Of a DNA stretch of 47,818 nt, positions 15,608 through 23,454 are shown piece by piece (position 1 is the first letter of the stretch; each line of letters begins with the position of its first letter). Both the position numbers and the translations under genes were made by a program. The notes below the pieces were generated by a model, which saw only the letters and a program-made list of their open reading frames with translations, did no database searches and was not told the origin of the DNA. Origin of the DNA: Rhodospirillaceae bacterium (lineage in GTDB: Bacteria; Pseudomonadota; Alphaproteobacteria; GCA-2731375); the NCBI GenBank assembly GCA_018667855.1, contig JABIRL010000328.1, forward strand, positions 1 through 47,818. The letters run 5' to 3'.

Positions 15608-16854
15608 GCGCCGGCCCTGTCCCGCAACCATTCCAAAGCGGCCAGCATATTTGCCTGATCGATGCTGTGTACTTCCACGCCGCGGCCCACGGACTGGATC
15701 AGGGTAATGGTCAATTCACCCCCCAAATGCTCCTGGAATTCGCGCAGACCATCCAATACGGCGATTTGACCGTCCGTGCTCTTGAGCTCGAGACTATTGT
15801 GCCACAGGCTGAACCCGAGTTGTTCCAACAAACTACAGATGCGTTCGCCGTCCGTCTCGGCCAACATGCCCGCGAGCACAGCATAACGGGCGTCCATTGC
15901 CATGCCGATGGCTACCGCCTCGCCATGGCGCAGATCATGGTGGCTCAGACCTTCCAGTTTATGGGCCGACCAATGGCCATAGTCCAGGGGTCTGGCGCTG
16001 CCCTGTTCGAACGGATCGCCGGCGGATGCAATGTGTTGGAGGTGCAGTTCCGCGCAGCGGCGGATCATATATTCCATGGCACCGCCGTCGAACCGGGCCA
16101 GGGCCCCGGCGTTGGCTTCCATCCAGGCGAAAAAGGCGCCATCGCGGATCAAGGCGACCTTCACCGCCTCGGCCATGCCGGCTATCTTGTCGCGGCGTTC
16201 CAGGGTGTCGATGAACGTCGCATCGTTCAACACCGCGAACGGAGGCGCGAAGGTGCCGACGAAATTTTTCACGCCAAAGGCATTGGCGCCATTCTTGACG
16301 CCGACGCCGGAATCGTTTTGCGCCAAAACCGTGGTCGGAACACGCACCAGACGCACACCACGATGACATACGGCCGCCGCATATCCAACCAGATCCAGCA
16401 CCGCGCCACCGCCGATGGCCACCACATAGGAATGGCGGTCAACCGCCAATGCCAGCATCCGCTGCAGCAGCTGGTCGACGATATCCGGATTGTTTTTGAT
16501 CTCTTCGCCGCCGGATACCGTATCAACGGCCAGCAATTCCAGCTGGCCCGGGTAGTGGGCCATATAACTTTCCATGCGCCGGAGCAGATCCGGTTGCGCG
16601 TCGGCCACACCTTGATCCAGCACAACAAACAGACGATGGCATTTGTCAGGCTCATAGCGCGCCAGAATATCGGCCAGGACCGGATTATCCGGATCGAACA
16701 GGTTGTCCGTAAAGACGACCGGATATTCCACGGCAATTGCGAACCGTTGCATATAGGTCTCGGACGAGGTTACGCCCGACGACTGCGCCATTTCGGCGTC
16801 CCGCCAATCCCCAGCTTCTACCACCCCATCACCCACGTGCGCATCTTGCTTCAT
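15604..16854 (-). CDS. eboD: EboD, 3-dehydroquinate synthase-like sugar phosphate cyclase
   Basis: This 416-residue protein belongs to the sugar phosphate cyclase superfamily. NAD-binding motifs are SGGEEIK (114-120) and AIGGGAVLDLVGYAA (147-160), followed by RVPTTVLAQNDSGVGVKNG. The metal triad is intact: E229 in MAEAVK, H294 in YGHWSAHKLE and H310 in LRHGEAVAIGM. It carries about 35 extra N-terminal residues and is not an ordinary AroB; the sequence fits EboD. The ATG at 16854 is chosen over an upstream frame start at 16917 that lies in the promoter region. It is the first gene of the leftward eboD-E-C operon. Confidence 0.9.
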   Translation of the reverse strand: MKQDAHVGDGVVEAGDWRDAEMAQSSGVTSSETYMQRFAIAVEYPVVFTDNLFDPDNPVLADILARYEPDKCHRLFVVLDQGVADAQPDLLRRMESYMAHYPGQLELLAVDTVSGGEEIKNNPDIVDQLLQRMLALAVDRHSYVVAIGGGAVLDLVGYAAAVCHRGVRLVRVPTTVLAQNDSGVGVKNGANAFGVKNFVGTFAPPFAVLNDATFIDTLERRDKIAGMAEAVKVALIRDGAFFAWMEANAGALARFDGGAMEYMIRRCAELHLQHIASAGDPFEQGSARPLDYGHWSAHKLEGLSHHDLRHGEAVAIGMAMDARYAVLAGMLAETDGERICSLLEQLGFSLWHNSLELKSTDGQIAVLDGLREFQEHLGGELTITLIQSVGRGVEVHSIDQANMLAALEWLRDRAGA

Positions 16855-16974
16855 GGCGCCCCAATTAGTCTTTTGTTTCAAGTGAATATGGCATGGTTTG
16901 CCGGTCCCGCGCCACAACTAACAAATGCCGGGACCATGTAACCAAGGCTCGTATCGTGAATTGCACTTTTTGAT

Positions 16975-17010
16975 TTATCATTTTGATAACAGGTTTAAGA
17001 TATTTATTCT
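16975..17010 (+). promoter_or_regulatory. Dyad and promoter in the eboD/PAS intergenic region
   Basis: TTATCATTTTGATAA at 16975-16989 is a perfect inverted repeat (6-bp arms, TTT centre). It overlaps TTGATA at 16983-16988, which with TATTCT at 17005-17010 (16-bp spacing) makes a credible promoter for the PAS_5 gene. A second pair, GGTCCCG at 16903-16909 and CGGGACC at 16929-16935, lies nearer eboD. These may be operators in the divergent region. Confidence 0.45.
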
Positions 17011-17042
17011 GACGGCTCTCGAACAGATAATTTAGGCCTGAA

Positions 17043-17633
17043 ATGATTGACCTCAAGGAATGCGCGAAGTCTTTAGAGGATGCGCCAAACTGCCTGGAAT
17101 TCTTGCAGGCTTGGATGCGTTGGCGCGGAGAAAAGCTGATCGCGTCAGCCAGTAGCGTACGGCCGGAAGAACTTGGCACCACGCTCGATGAACTCGCGGT
17201 TCTTGAATATCAACCGCCTGGTGCCGTCAATTTCCGCCTCGCCGGTGCGACGCAGGTTCATATGATGAATAGGCCGCTCCGTGGCGAGAACCTTATGGAT
17301 CTAACCGCGCCCAGCGACTACGAAGGGCGGTTGTCGATCGCGCGGAATACCACTTCTTACCCATGCGGCCTGTTGGCGACCTGGACAGCAAGCCAGGCAA
17401 GCGAGTTGATGTCGCCGATGTGCACGCTGCTATTGCCCGTGCTGCCGCCCGTATCCGAAGGACCGGTGAGATTGTATGTCGCGGTTGACAGATTGGCTGA
17501 TTTGCCAAAGCGGAACTATGAGCCGTTAAAGACGTATCCAACGCCCGGCGAACGGATCTATGTGGACCTGGGCCATGGCGCACCTTCGGATGAAGACGAT
17601 TTCCAACAGCCACCGCGCCAAATTGCCTGTTGA
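17043..17633 (+). CDS. PAS_5 domain protein
   Basis: This 196-residue protein matches the PAS_5 (PF07310) pattern common in alphaproteobacteria: an N-terminal FLQAWMRWRGEKLIASASSVRPEELGT is followed by LAVLEYQPPGAVNFRLAGATQVHMMNRPLRGENLMDL, the PAS core. No output domain follows, so it is a stand-alone sensor of unknown ligand. It begins at ATG 17043, divergent from eboD. Shared intergenic control with eboD is possible but unproven. Confidence 0.75.
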   Translation: MIDLKECAKSLEDAPNCLEFLQAWMRWRGEKLIASASSVRPEELGTTLDELAVLEYQPPGAVNFRLAGATQVHMMNRPLRGENLMDLTAPSDYEGRLSIARNTTSYPCGLLATWTASQASELMSPMCTLLLPVLPPVSEGPVRLYVAVDRLADLPKRNYEPLKTYPTPGERIYVDLGHGAPSDEDDFQQPPRQIAC

Positions 17634-17790
17634 TTGATTTAGAGCTCGGCTTCAAGAACATTGTCTTCTTTGGATTTGGTGGCTGTTCCTGTGTCGTTGA
17701 AAACGACTATGACCGATTGCACAGCATCCGCCGCAAGGCGGTTGATCCAATGAAGAACCCTCAATATTGCATTACAACAATCTTCTGAAT

Positions 17791-17832
17791 ATCGGGCCCG
17801 CCCACAACCGCAATTGCGACGACGGGCCCGAT
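17791..17832. terminator. Possible bidirectional terminator
   Basis: ATCGGGCCCG at 17791-17800 and CGGGCCCGAT at 17823-17832 are a perfect 10-bp inverted repeat with a 22-base loop, between the convergent PAS_5 gene and icd. There is no clear T-run on either side. The rest of 17634-17864 shows no gene. Confidence 0.5.
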
Positions 17833-17864
17833 CTTCTCAGATCCGCTTATAGCCTTAGCTTTGT

Positions 17865-19079
17865 TTAGGCCATGGCCTTTTGCAAATTGGCGTCCAGGGC
17901 ATCCAGGAACTGGTTCGTGGTCAACCATTTCGCCTGTGGCCCGATCAGGATCGCCAGATCCTTGGTCATATCACCGGTTTCAACCGTGCCGACACAGACT
18001 TTTTCCAAAGTCTCCGCGAATTCCGTCACATCCGGCGTGTTGTCCATGCGCCCGCGATGTTTCAGACCGCCGGTCCAGGCAAAGATGGAGGCGATCGGAT
18101 TGGTCGATGTCTCGTTGCCTTTTTGATGCTCCCGAAAATGGCGGGTGACGGTGCCGTGAGCGGCTTCCGCTTCGATGGTCTTGCCGTCCGGCGTCATCAG
18201 GATAGAGGTCATCAGACCCAGCGAGCCAAAGCCCTGTGCCACGGTGTCCGACTGCACATCGCCGTCGTAGTTCTTGCAGGCCCAGACGAACTCGCCTTCC
18301 CATTTCAGGGCGCAGGCCACCATGTCATCGATCAGACGATGTTCGTAGGTGATGCCGACTTCCTTGAACTTGTCCTTGAACTCAGCCTCGAACACTTCCT
18401 CGAACAGGTCCTTGAAGCGGCCGTCATAGGCTTTCAGGATAGTGTTCTTGGTGGACATATAGACCGGCCATTTGCGTTGAATGCCGTAGCCCAGGCAGGC
18501 ACGGGCGAAATCGCGGATGGAATCGTCCAGGTTGTACATGGCCATGGCCACGCCGCCGCCGGGGAAGTTGAATACTTCCCGCTCGATCACCTCGCCGCCG
18601 TCCTCGGGCTCGAACTTCATGGTCAAGCGGCCCTTGCCCGGCACCACGAAATCCGTGGCCCGATATTGATCGCCAAAGGCATGACGGCCGATCACGATGG
18701 GCGAGGTCCAGCCCGGCACCAGGCGAGGCACGTTCTGACAGATGATGGGTTCGCGGAACACCGTGCCGCCCAAAATGTTGCGGATGGTGCCGTTTGGCGA
18801 CCGCCACATGGATTTCAGGCCGAATTCCTCAACCCGTTCCTCGTCCGGCGTGATGGTGGCGCATTTTACGCCGACACCGTATTCCTTGATCGCCTCGGCG
18901 CAATCGATGGTGATCTGATCGTCGGTTTCGTCCCGCTTTTCTATGCCCAGATCATAATATTTCAGGTCTACATCCAGATAGGGCAGTATCAGTTTCTCTT
19001 TGATAAAAGCCCAAATGATACGTGTCATCTCATCCCCGTCGAGTTCAACGACGGGTGTCTTCACTTTGATCTTGCTCAT
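17865..19079 (-). CDS. icd: NADP-dependent isocitrate dehydrogenase
   Basis: This 404-residue enzyme oxidatively decarboxylates isocitrate to 2-oxoglutarate in the TCA cycle. It begins [20 protein letters not shown] and carries [20 protein letters not shown] with the substrate-binding serine and arginines, [18 protein letters not shown], and metal aspartates in LIDDMVA and [23 protein letters not shown] is the NADP-binding segment. The length and sequence fit the eukaryote-like dimeric class, usual in alphaproteobacteria, not the E. coli type. The ATG at 19079 has GAGGTTAGG upstream and is better than the frame start at 19109. Confidence 0.96.
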   Translation of the reverse strand: MSKIKVKTPVVELDGDEMTRIIWAFIKEKLILPYLDVDLKYYDLGIEKRDETDDQITIDCAEAIKEYGVGVKCATITPDEERVEEFGLKSMWRSPNGTIRNILGGTVFREPIICQNVPRLVPGWTSPIVIGRHAFGDQYRATDFVVPGKGRLTMKFEPEDGGEVIEREVFNFPGGGVAMAMYNLDDSIRDFARACLGYGIQRKWPVYMSTKNTILKAYDGRFKDLFEEVFEAEFKDKFKEVGITYEHRLIDDMVACALKWEGEFVWACKNYDGDVQSDTVAQGFGSLGLMTSILMTPDGKTIEAEAAHGTVTRHFREHQKGNETSTNPIASIFAWTGGLKHRGRMDNTPDVTEFAETLEKVCVGTVETGDMTKDLAILIGPQAKWLTTNQFLDALDANLQKAMA

Positions 19080-19162
19080 GTACCTAACCTCTATGGCGGC
19101 TTGTCCCACCTAATATTGTTCGGGCGGAACATATCCATCCAATGGGCCGAGGTCAAAGGTTC

Positions 19163-19747
19163 TCATAACCTTTCAGGATGGCCGGGGCCGGTAATTGCCG
19201 GCGCCGCGGCGAAAGCGGCAAAAACTTCGTCGACCGAGCCCACCAAACTGTAATGGTTGGAAATACCCGCATCGGCGAAGCCGCCCGCCACCACCGCCTC
19301 CAGTAGCGCTTGCAACGGTTGCCAAAAACCATCCTGATCCAGGATCACCAACGGTTTGTCATGCAGACGCAATTGCCGCCAGGTCATGATTTCGAAGGTC
19401 TCATCCAAGGTTCCGATGCCCCCCGGCAGCGCGACAAAGCCGTCTGATAATTCGAACATCAATTGTTTGCGACTATGCATGCTGTCGACCACGTGCATCT
19501 CTGTCAGGCCCTTATGTCCGACCTCCCAGTCCTGCAAATGTTTCGGGATCACGCCCACCACATGGCCGCCCGCTTCCAACACCGCATCCGCGACCGCACC
19601 CATCAGGCCCACATGGCCGCCGCCGTAGATCAGGCGGATGCCCTGCCTCGCGATTTCTTGACCCAGATGAACCGCCGTTTCGCGGTAGTCTGGCCGTTCC
19701 CCGAAGCGGGAACCGCAATAGACACAAAGGGAGGCAATATCCGCCAT
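19163..19747 (-). CDS. LOG-family phosphoribohydrolase (TIGR00730)
   Basis: This 194-residue cytoplasmic protein has the Rossmann-like LOG fold. Motifs are LCVYCGSRFG, YGGGHVGLMG, the catalytic SMHSRKQLM and PGGIGTLDE. Members cleave nucleoside 5'-monophosphates (cytokinin nucleotides, AMP) to base and ribose phosphate; the bacterial role is often unclear. The start is ATG at 19747 with AGGA 7 bases upstream; another ATG lies at 19753. The start codon overlaps that of the next gene on the opposite strand, sharing CATG at 19745-19748. Confidence 0.9.
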   Translation of the reverse strand: MADIASLCVYCGSRFGERPDYRETAVHLGQEIARQGIRLIYGGGHVGLMGAVADAVLEAGGHVVGVIPKHLQDWEVGHKGLTEMHVVDSMHSRKQLMFELSDGFVALPGGIGTLDETFEIMTWRQLRLHDKPLVILDQDGFWQPLQALLEAVVAGGFADAGISNHYSLVGSVDEVFAAFAAAPAITGPGHPERL

Positions 19748-20123
19748 GTTCATTCCTGTTCTACGTTACTTAACGGTGTTTCTATTCTTATTGTACACGG
19801 CCCATGCCAGCCATGCCGGACCAGCTGACGTGGTCGGTGTAAAAGTGCAGAAAAGTGCTCCCGGCGTCTATAGCTTTGCCGTCACGGTCACCCATTTTGA
19901 CAAAGGCTGGGACCATTACGCCAATGCCTGGGAGGTGATTGGACCAAATGGCAAGCTGTTGGGCCGGCGCGTACTTGGCCATCCTCACGAGAATGAACAA
20001 CCCTTTACCCGTTCCCTGTCGGGTGTGAAAATTCCGGAAGGGGTGACGACGGTGCGCCTGCGCGCCCGCGACAAGGTGCACGGTTTCGGTGGCGCGGAGA
20101 TCAAGGTAGCGCTGCCGCGATAA
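19746..20123 (+). CDS. Small exported protein of unknown function
   Basis: This 125-residue protein starts with a signal peptide (MFIPVLRYLTVFLFLLYTAH, likely cut after ASHA near 24). The mature part looks like a single beta-sandwich domain: GVYSFAVTVTHFDKGWDHYANAWEV, then LGHPHENEQPFTRSLSGVKIPEGVTTVRLRARDKVHGFGG. Histidines in HPHENEQPF and HGFGG are possible metal ligands. I cannot name a family. AGGGAGG upstream supports the ATG at 19746, although both it and the ribosome-binding site lie within or next to the divergent LOG gene. Confidence 0.75.
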   Translation: MFIPVLRYLTVFLFLLYTAHASHAGPADVVGVKVQKSAPGVYSFAVTVTHFDKGWDHYANAWEVIGPNGKLLGRRVLGHPHENEQPFTRSLSGVKIPEGVTTVRLRARDKVHGFGGAEIKVALPR

Positions 20124-20207
20124 CCGGCTCTGCCTTCGCCTGCTCGCTTGGGATTGCCCGCGCCGGGGGGAAGGACTACCTTACTCCCATTGGTTCGGAG
20201 ATACGGT

Positions 20208-21590
20208 GTGCGCAACACAATTATCATAGCGGCTGCGGTGATCCTGTTGGGTGGGTTATTGGCCTATTTTTCCCTGCAGGATGATGCGGAGACGCCGCCG
20301 TCCCCACCGTTAGTCGCGCAAAATGAGGGGACGCGACAACCCCTCGCGCCGCTAAAGACCTCCGCCCTGCCGGATAATTCCGAAAATGGTTCAAGGCTGG
20401 CCGCACCAAAATTAGGCGCGACGCCGGATCTGCCGCGAAAGTCCGCCACCGCGCCATCGGGCCGCGATAAGCCGATTACTTCCGAGAGTGATTCCGAAAG
20501 TGCTTCCGGGGTTAAGCCGCCGTCGTTTGACATCGTCCGTATCGCCAAGGATCGCACGGCGGTGATCGCCGGCCGGGCGCCGGTTGGGTCGACGGTGATA
20601 TTATCCCTGGGCGGCAAGACCTTGGCCGAGGCGCCGGTTTCCGACCGGGGCGAATGGGTGGCCGTAATTGATGAACCGCTGCCTGCCGGGCAAACCGAGC
20701 TGGACCTGCACGCAACCTTATTGGACGGCCGTACGCTGGCCTCCAAATCCATCGTTGCCGTCATTGTACCGGGCGACAAACCGCCCGCGCCAAAGGTTCG
20801 GGCTGCGACCAGGGTTGCACAAGCCGCCCCGGCTGTAGCGGCGACAAAGGAATCACTGCAAAAAGAACCGCAAATTGCGCCCAGAAAATCCCCCCTCGCC
20901 AAGGCGGTGCAGACTGTCATCAAGAACGCTTCCAATAGCGCGAAGCCGGGTATGAAGATGGCGACGAACGAGACCGAGCCTGTGTCCGGGTCCACACCGG
21001 CGCCCGAAACAAAAAGAGCCGCATCGCCGCGCGTCGAGGAACCGCGAACCGCTGTCGCCATATTGCTGCCCAAAAGTGGTGATGCACCGGCCCGGTTGTT
21101 GCAAAGACCGCAGCCAAAACGCGGGCCGACCGCCAATAAGTTGAGCGTTGATACAGTTGAATATGACGACAAGGGCAATGTGGTCGTCACGGGCAGCGCC
21201 CCCAAGGGGGCCACGGTCCGGACCTATGTGGACAACAAACCCGTAGGCGTCTCCCAGGCTGACAAAGATAAGGGCTGGCAGCTAAAGCCGAAGGATGAAG
21301 TAACACCCGGCAGCCATACCTTGCGGGTGGATCAGGTGGACGTGGCGGGCCGCGTGGTCAATCGGATCGAGCTGCCGTTTGTCCGGGTCGCCAAGGCTGA
21401 GATTTTATCGTCCACGACGGCGCGCTACCGGGTCATCGTGCAGCCCGGCAATAGCCTGTGGCGTATCGCCCGTCGGGTCTATGGCTCGGGTAACCGCTAC
21501 ACGGTTATTTATCAAGCCAATAACGATCAGATTCGCAAGCCGGATATGATTTTCCCGGGTCAGGTCTTCACTCTGCCCACCGAAAATTAA
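20208..21590 (+). CDS. Membrane-anchored LysM protein with two Ig-like repeats
   Basis: This 460-residue protein starts at a GTG (20208) with TCGGAG upstream. An N-terminal anchor (IIIAAAVILLGGLLAYFSL) is followed by a disordered, Pro/Ser/Thr-rich region, an Ig-like domain (AVIAGRAPVGSTVILSLGG), another linker, a second Ig-like domain (NVVVTGSAPKGATVRTYVD) and a C-terminal LysM domain (RYRVIVQPGNSLWRIARRVY to IFPGQVFTLP) that binds peptidoglycan. It probably spans the periplasm to tether or organise the cell wall. No enzyme domain is seen. Confidence 0.88.
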   Translation: MRNTIIIAAAVILLGGLLAYFSLQDDAETPPSPPLVAQNEGTRQPLAPLKTSALPDNSENGSRLAAPKLGATPDLPRKSATAPSGRDKPITSESDSESASGVKPPSFDIVRIAKDRTAVIAGRAPVGSTVILSLGGKTLAEAPVSDRGEWVAVIDEPLPAGQTELDLHATLLDGRTLASKSIVAVIVPGDKPPAPKVRAATRVAQAAPAVAATKESLQKEPQIAPRKSPLAKAVQTVIKNASNSAKPGMKMATNETEPVSGSTPAPETKRAASPRVEEPRTAVAILLPKSGDAPARLLQRPQPKRGPTANKLSVDTVEYDDKGNVVVTGSAPKGATVRTYVDNKPVGVSQADKDKGWQLKPKDEVTPGSHTLRVDQVDVAGRVVNRIELPFVRVAKAEILSSTTARYRVIVQPGNSLWRIARRVYGSGNRYTVIYQANNDQIRKPDMIFPGQVFTLPTEN

Positions 21591-21670
21591 GATCGCGGAC
21601 CATCAGGCATTATCACCAAGTTTCGCGGGGCGATATCACGGCGGTCGGGCCGCGAGAATAAGGAAGAACG

Positions 21671-22507
21671 ATGCTGGGACGATCACGCTATCTAACCTGC
21701 GCCGGGCGCGAAATTCATTTCATGGAATGGGGCGACGCGGAGGCACCACCCCTGATCATGTGGCATGGTCTGGCCCGAACGGGGCGGGACTTTGATGCCC
21801 TGGCTGAAGTCATGGCCAGGGATTATTGGGTGATCTGCCCCGATACCCCGGGTCGGGGACTAAGCCAGTGGGCCGTGGATCGCGATAGTGAATATTGTTA
21901 CGACAGCTATGGCCGCACGGCGCTTTCATTGTGTGAAAATCTGGGTATAGAGCAGATGTCATGGATCGGCACCTCCATGGGCGGCGTGCTGGGCATCACC
22001 CTGGCGGGTGGTGCCATGAAGGGCCGCATAACGTCCATGGTGATAAACGACGTGGGCCCGGAAATCGCCATGGAAGGCGTCGAGCGGATTGTCGCCTATG
22101 TGGGCAATCCGCCGGTCTTTGACACGATCGGCGAATTGGAGACGTGGCTGCGCACGGTCTATGTGCCCTTCGGTGATAATCCCGACGGCTTTTGGCGCAC
22201 CATGACCGAGACATCCTGCCGCCGCATGGATGATGGCCGGGTGACGGTGCATTACGATCCGGCGATCGTGACGCAATTGACCCTGCATCGGGCCGATCTG
22301 GACCAATGGGATGCCTACGACGCCATTGAATGCCCGGTGCTGTTGCTGCGCGGTGAAAATTCCGATGTGCTGCACCCGGACGTTGCCCAGGCCATGGTGG
22401 ATCGTGGTCCAAAAGTACAATTGATTGAGATCCCCGGCTTCGGCCATGCGCCGACCCTGGGCAGCATGCATGAATACGCTGTGATCAAGAAATTTCTGGA
22501 AACCTAA
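21671..22507 (+). CDS. Alpha/beta-fold hydrolase
   Basis: This 278-residue protein has the alpha/beta hydrolase layout: oxyanion stretch MWHGLARTGRDFD, nucleophile elbow GTSMGG with S102, acid LLLRGENSDVLHPD, and the C-terminal base GFGHAP. Family members include esterases, lactonases and C-C bond hydrolases. The ATG has AAGGAAG upstream. It is 30 bases before an LLM oxidoreductase gene in the same direction, so both may act in one degradative pathway. The substrate is unknown. Confidence 0.88.
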   Translation: MLGRSRYLTCAGREIHFMEWGDAEAPPLIMWHGLARTGRDFDALAEVMARDYWVICPDTPGRGLSQWAVDRDSEYCYDSYGRTALSLCENLGIEQMSWIGTSMGGVLGITLAGGAMKGRITSMVINDVGPEIAMEGVERIVAYVGNPPVFDTIGELETWLRTVYVPFGDNPDGFWRTMTETSCRRMDDGRVTVHYDPAIVTQLTLHRADLDQWDAYDAIECPVLLLRGENSDVLHPDVAQAMVDRGPKVQLIEIPGFGHAPTLGSMHEYAVIKKFLET

Positions 22508-22537
22508 ACTGAATTCGCAATCGAGCAGGAGTGAAAG

Positions 22538-23443
22538 ATGACAAGAATGCCCAGCATTAGCCTGGCCGCCGTGCCCGGCCGCCGCAAGGCGACATTAGAG
22601 TTGGCCGGGGAAATCGAACGCCGTGGCTTCACAGGCATCTACTGCCCCTCCACCGTCGCCAACATGACCCTCTGCGCGGCCCTGGCCCAGTGCACGAACG
22701 AGATCCCCTTCGGCACCTCCATTGCGCCGATCTACTCCCGCACGGTGCTGGACTATGCCCAAACGGCTTCATTCATTCATGAAGTTTCGGGCGGGCGTTT
22801 CCGCTTCGGCGTCGGTGTCAGCCATGGTCCGTCCCTGAAACGCATGGGCGTGACGGCCGGCAAACCGCTGTCCGATATCCGCAATTTTGTCGCCGAGCTG
22901 AAGGCTGTGGAACGTGTGGGTGATCTGCCGCCCATCATTTTGGCTACCATGCGCCGCAAGATGATCGCCGTGGCCGGGGAAATCGGCGACGGCATGGTGT
23001 TCGCCAATGCCTCCCGCAGTTTCATGGCGCAATCCCTTGCCGCCCTGCCGGAGGACAAGCGGAACAGCGATGATTTCTATATCGGCAACATGATCCCCAC
23101 CTGTATCGATGACGATGTGGAGGCCTGCAAGGCCGTCAATCGCCGAACCTTAACCTCCTATGCGCAACTGCCGAATTACCGCAACTATTGGAAGGAATCC
23201 GGCTATGAGGAGGAAATGGCCGGGGTCGAGGCGGCAATGGCCGCCGGAGAGCCGGAAAAAGTCGCTGATCATTTGAGTGACAAATGGCTGGCGGACAATA
23301 CCCTATTCGGCAGCGTCTCCCAGGTGCGCGAGGGCCTGGAAGCCTGGTTCGACGCCGGCATCCACACCCCGATCCTGGTGCCGTCATCGGCCAACGGCAA
23401 CCAGTTGGTCGCCTTCCAGGAAATCTTCGCGGCTTTTAGTTAG
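22538..23443 (+). CDS. LLM-class flavin-dependent oxidoreductase
   Basis: This 301-residue TIM-barrel protein belongs to the bacterial luciferase-like family: ELAGEIERRGFTGIYCPS near the start, then FGTSIAPIYSRTVLDYAQTA, VSGGRFRFGVGVSH and IGDGMVFANA. A late GSVSQVREGLEAWFDAGIHT is typical. These enzymes use reduced FMN or F420. It is in an apparent operon with the preceding alpha/beta hydrolase and ends 11 bases before the convergent parC. Substrate and cofactor are not assignable from sequence. Confidence 0.88.
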   Translation: MTRMPSISLAAVPGRRKATLELAGEIERRGFTGIYCPSTVANMTLCAALAQCTNEIPFGTSIAPIYSRTVLDYAQTASFIHEVSGGRFRFGVGVSHGPSLKRMGVTAGKPLSDIRNFVAELKAVERVGDLPPIILATMRRKMIAVAGEIGDGMVFANASRSFMAQSLAALPEDKRNSDDFYIGNMIPTCIDDDVEACKAVNRRTLTSYAQLPNYRNYWKESGYEEEMAGVEAAMAAGEPEKVADHLSDKWLADNTLFGSVSQVREGLEAWFDAGIHTPILVPSSANGNQLVAFQEIFAAFS

Positions 23444-23454
23444 CCAAAGTTCAG

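Noticed and set aside
15667..16941. 424-codon plus-strand open frame
   Set aside because: It is antisense to eboD, whose catalytic motifs are intact on the other strand.
17880..19253. 457-codon plus-strand open frame
   Set aside because: It is antisense to icd, which is unmistakable.
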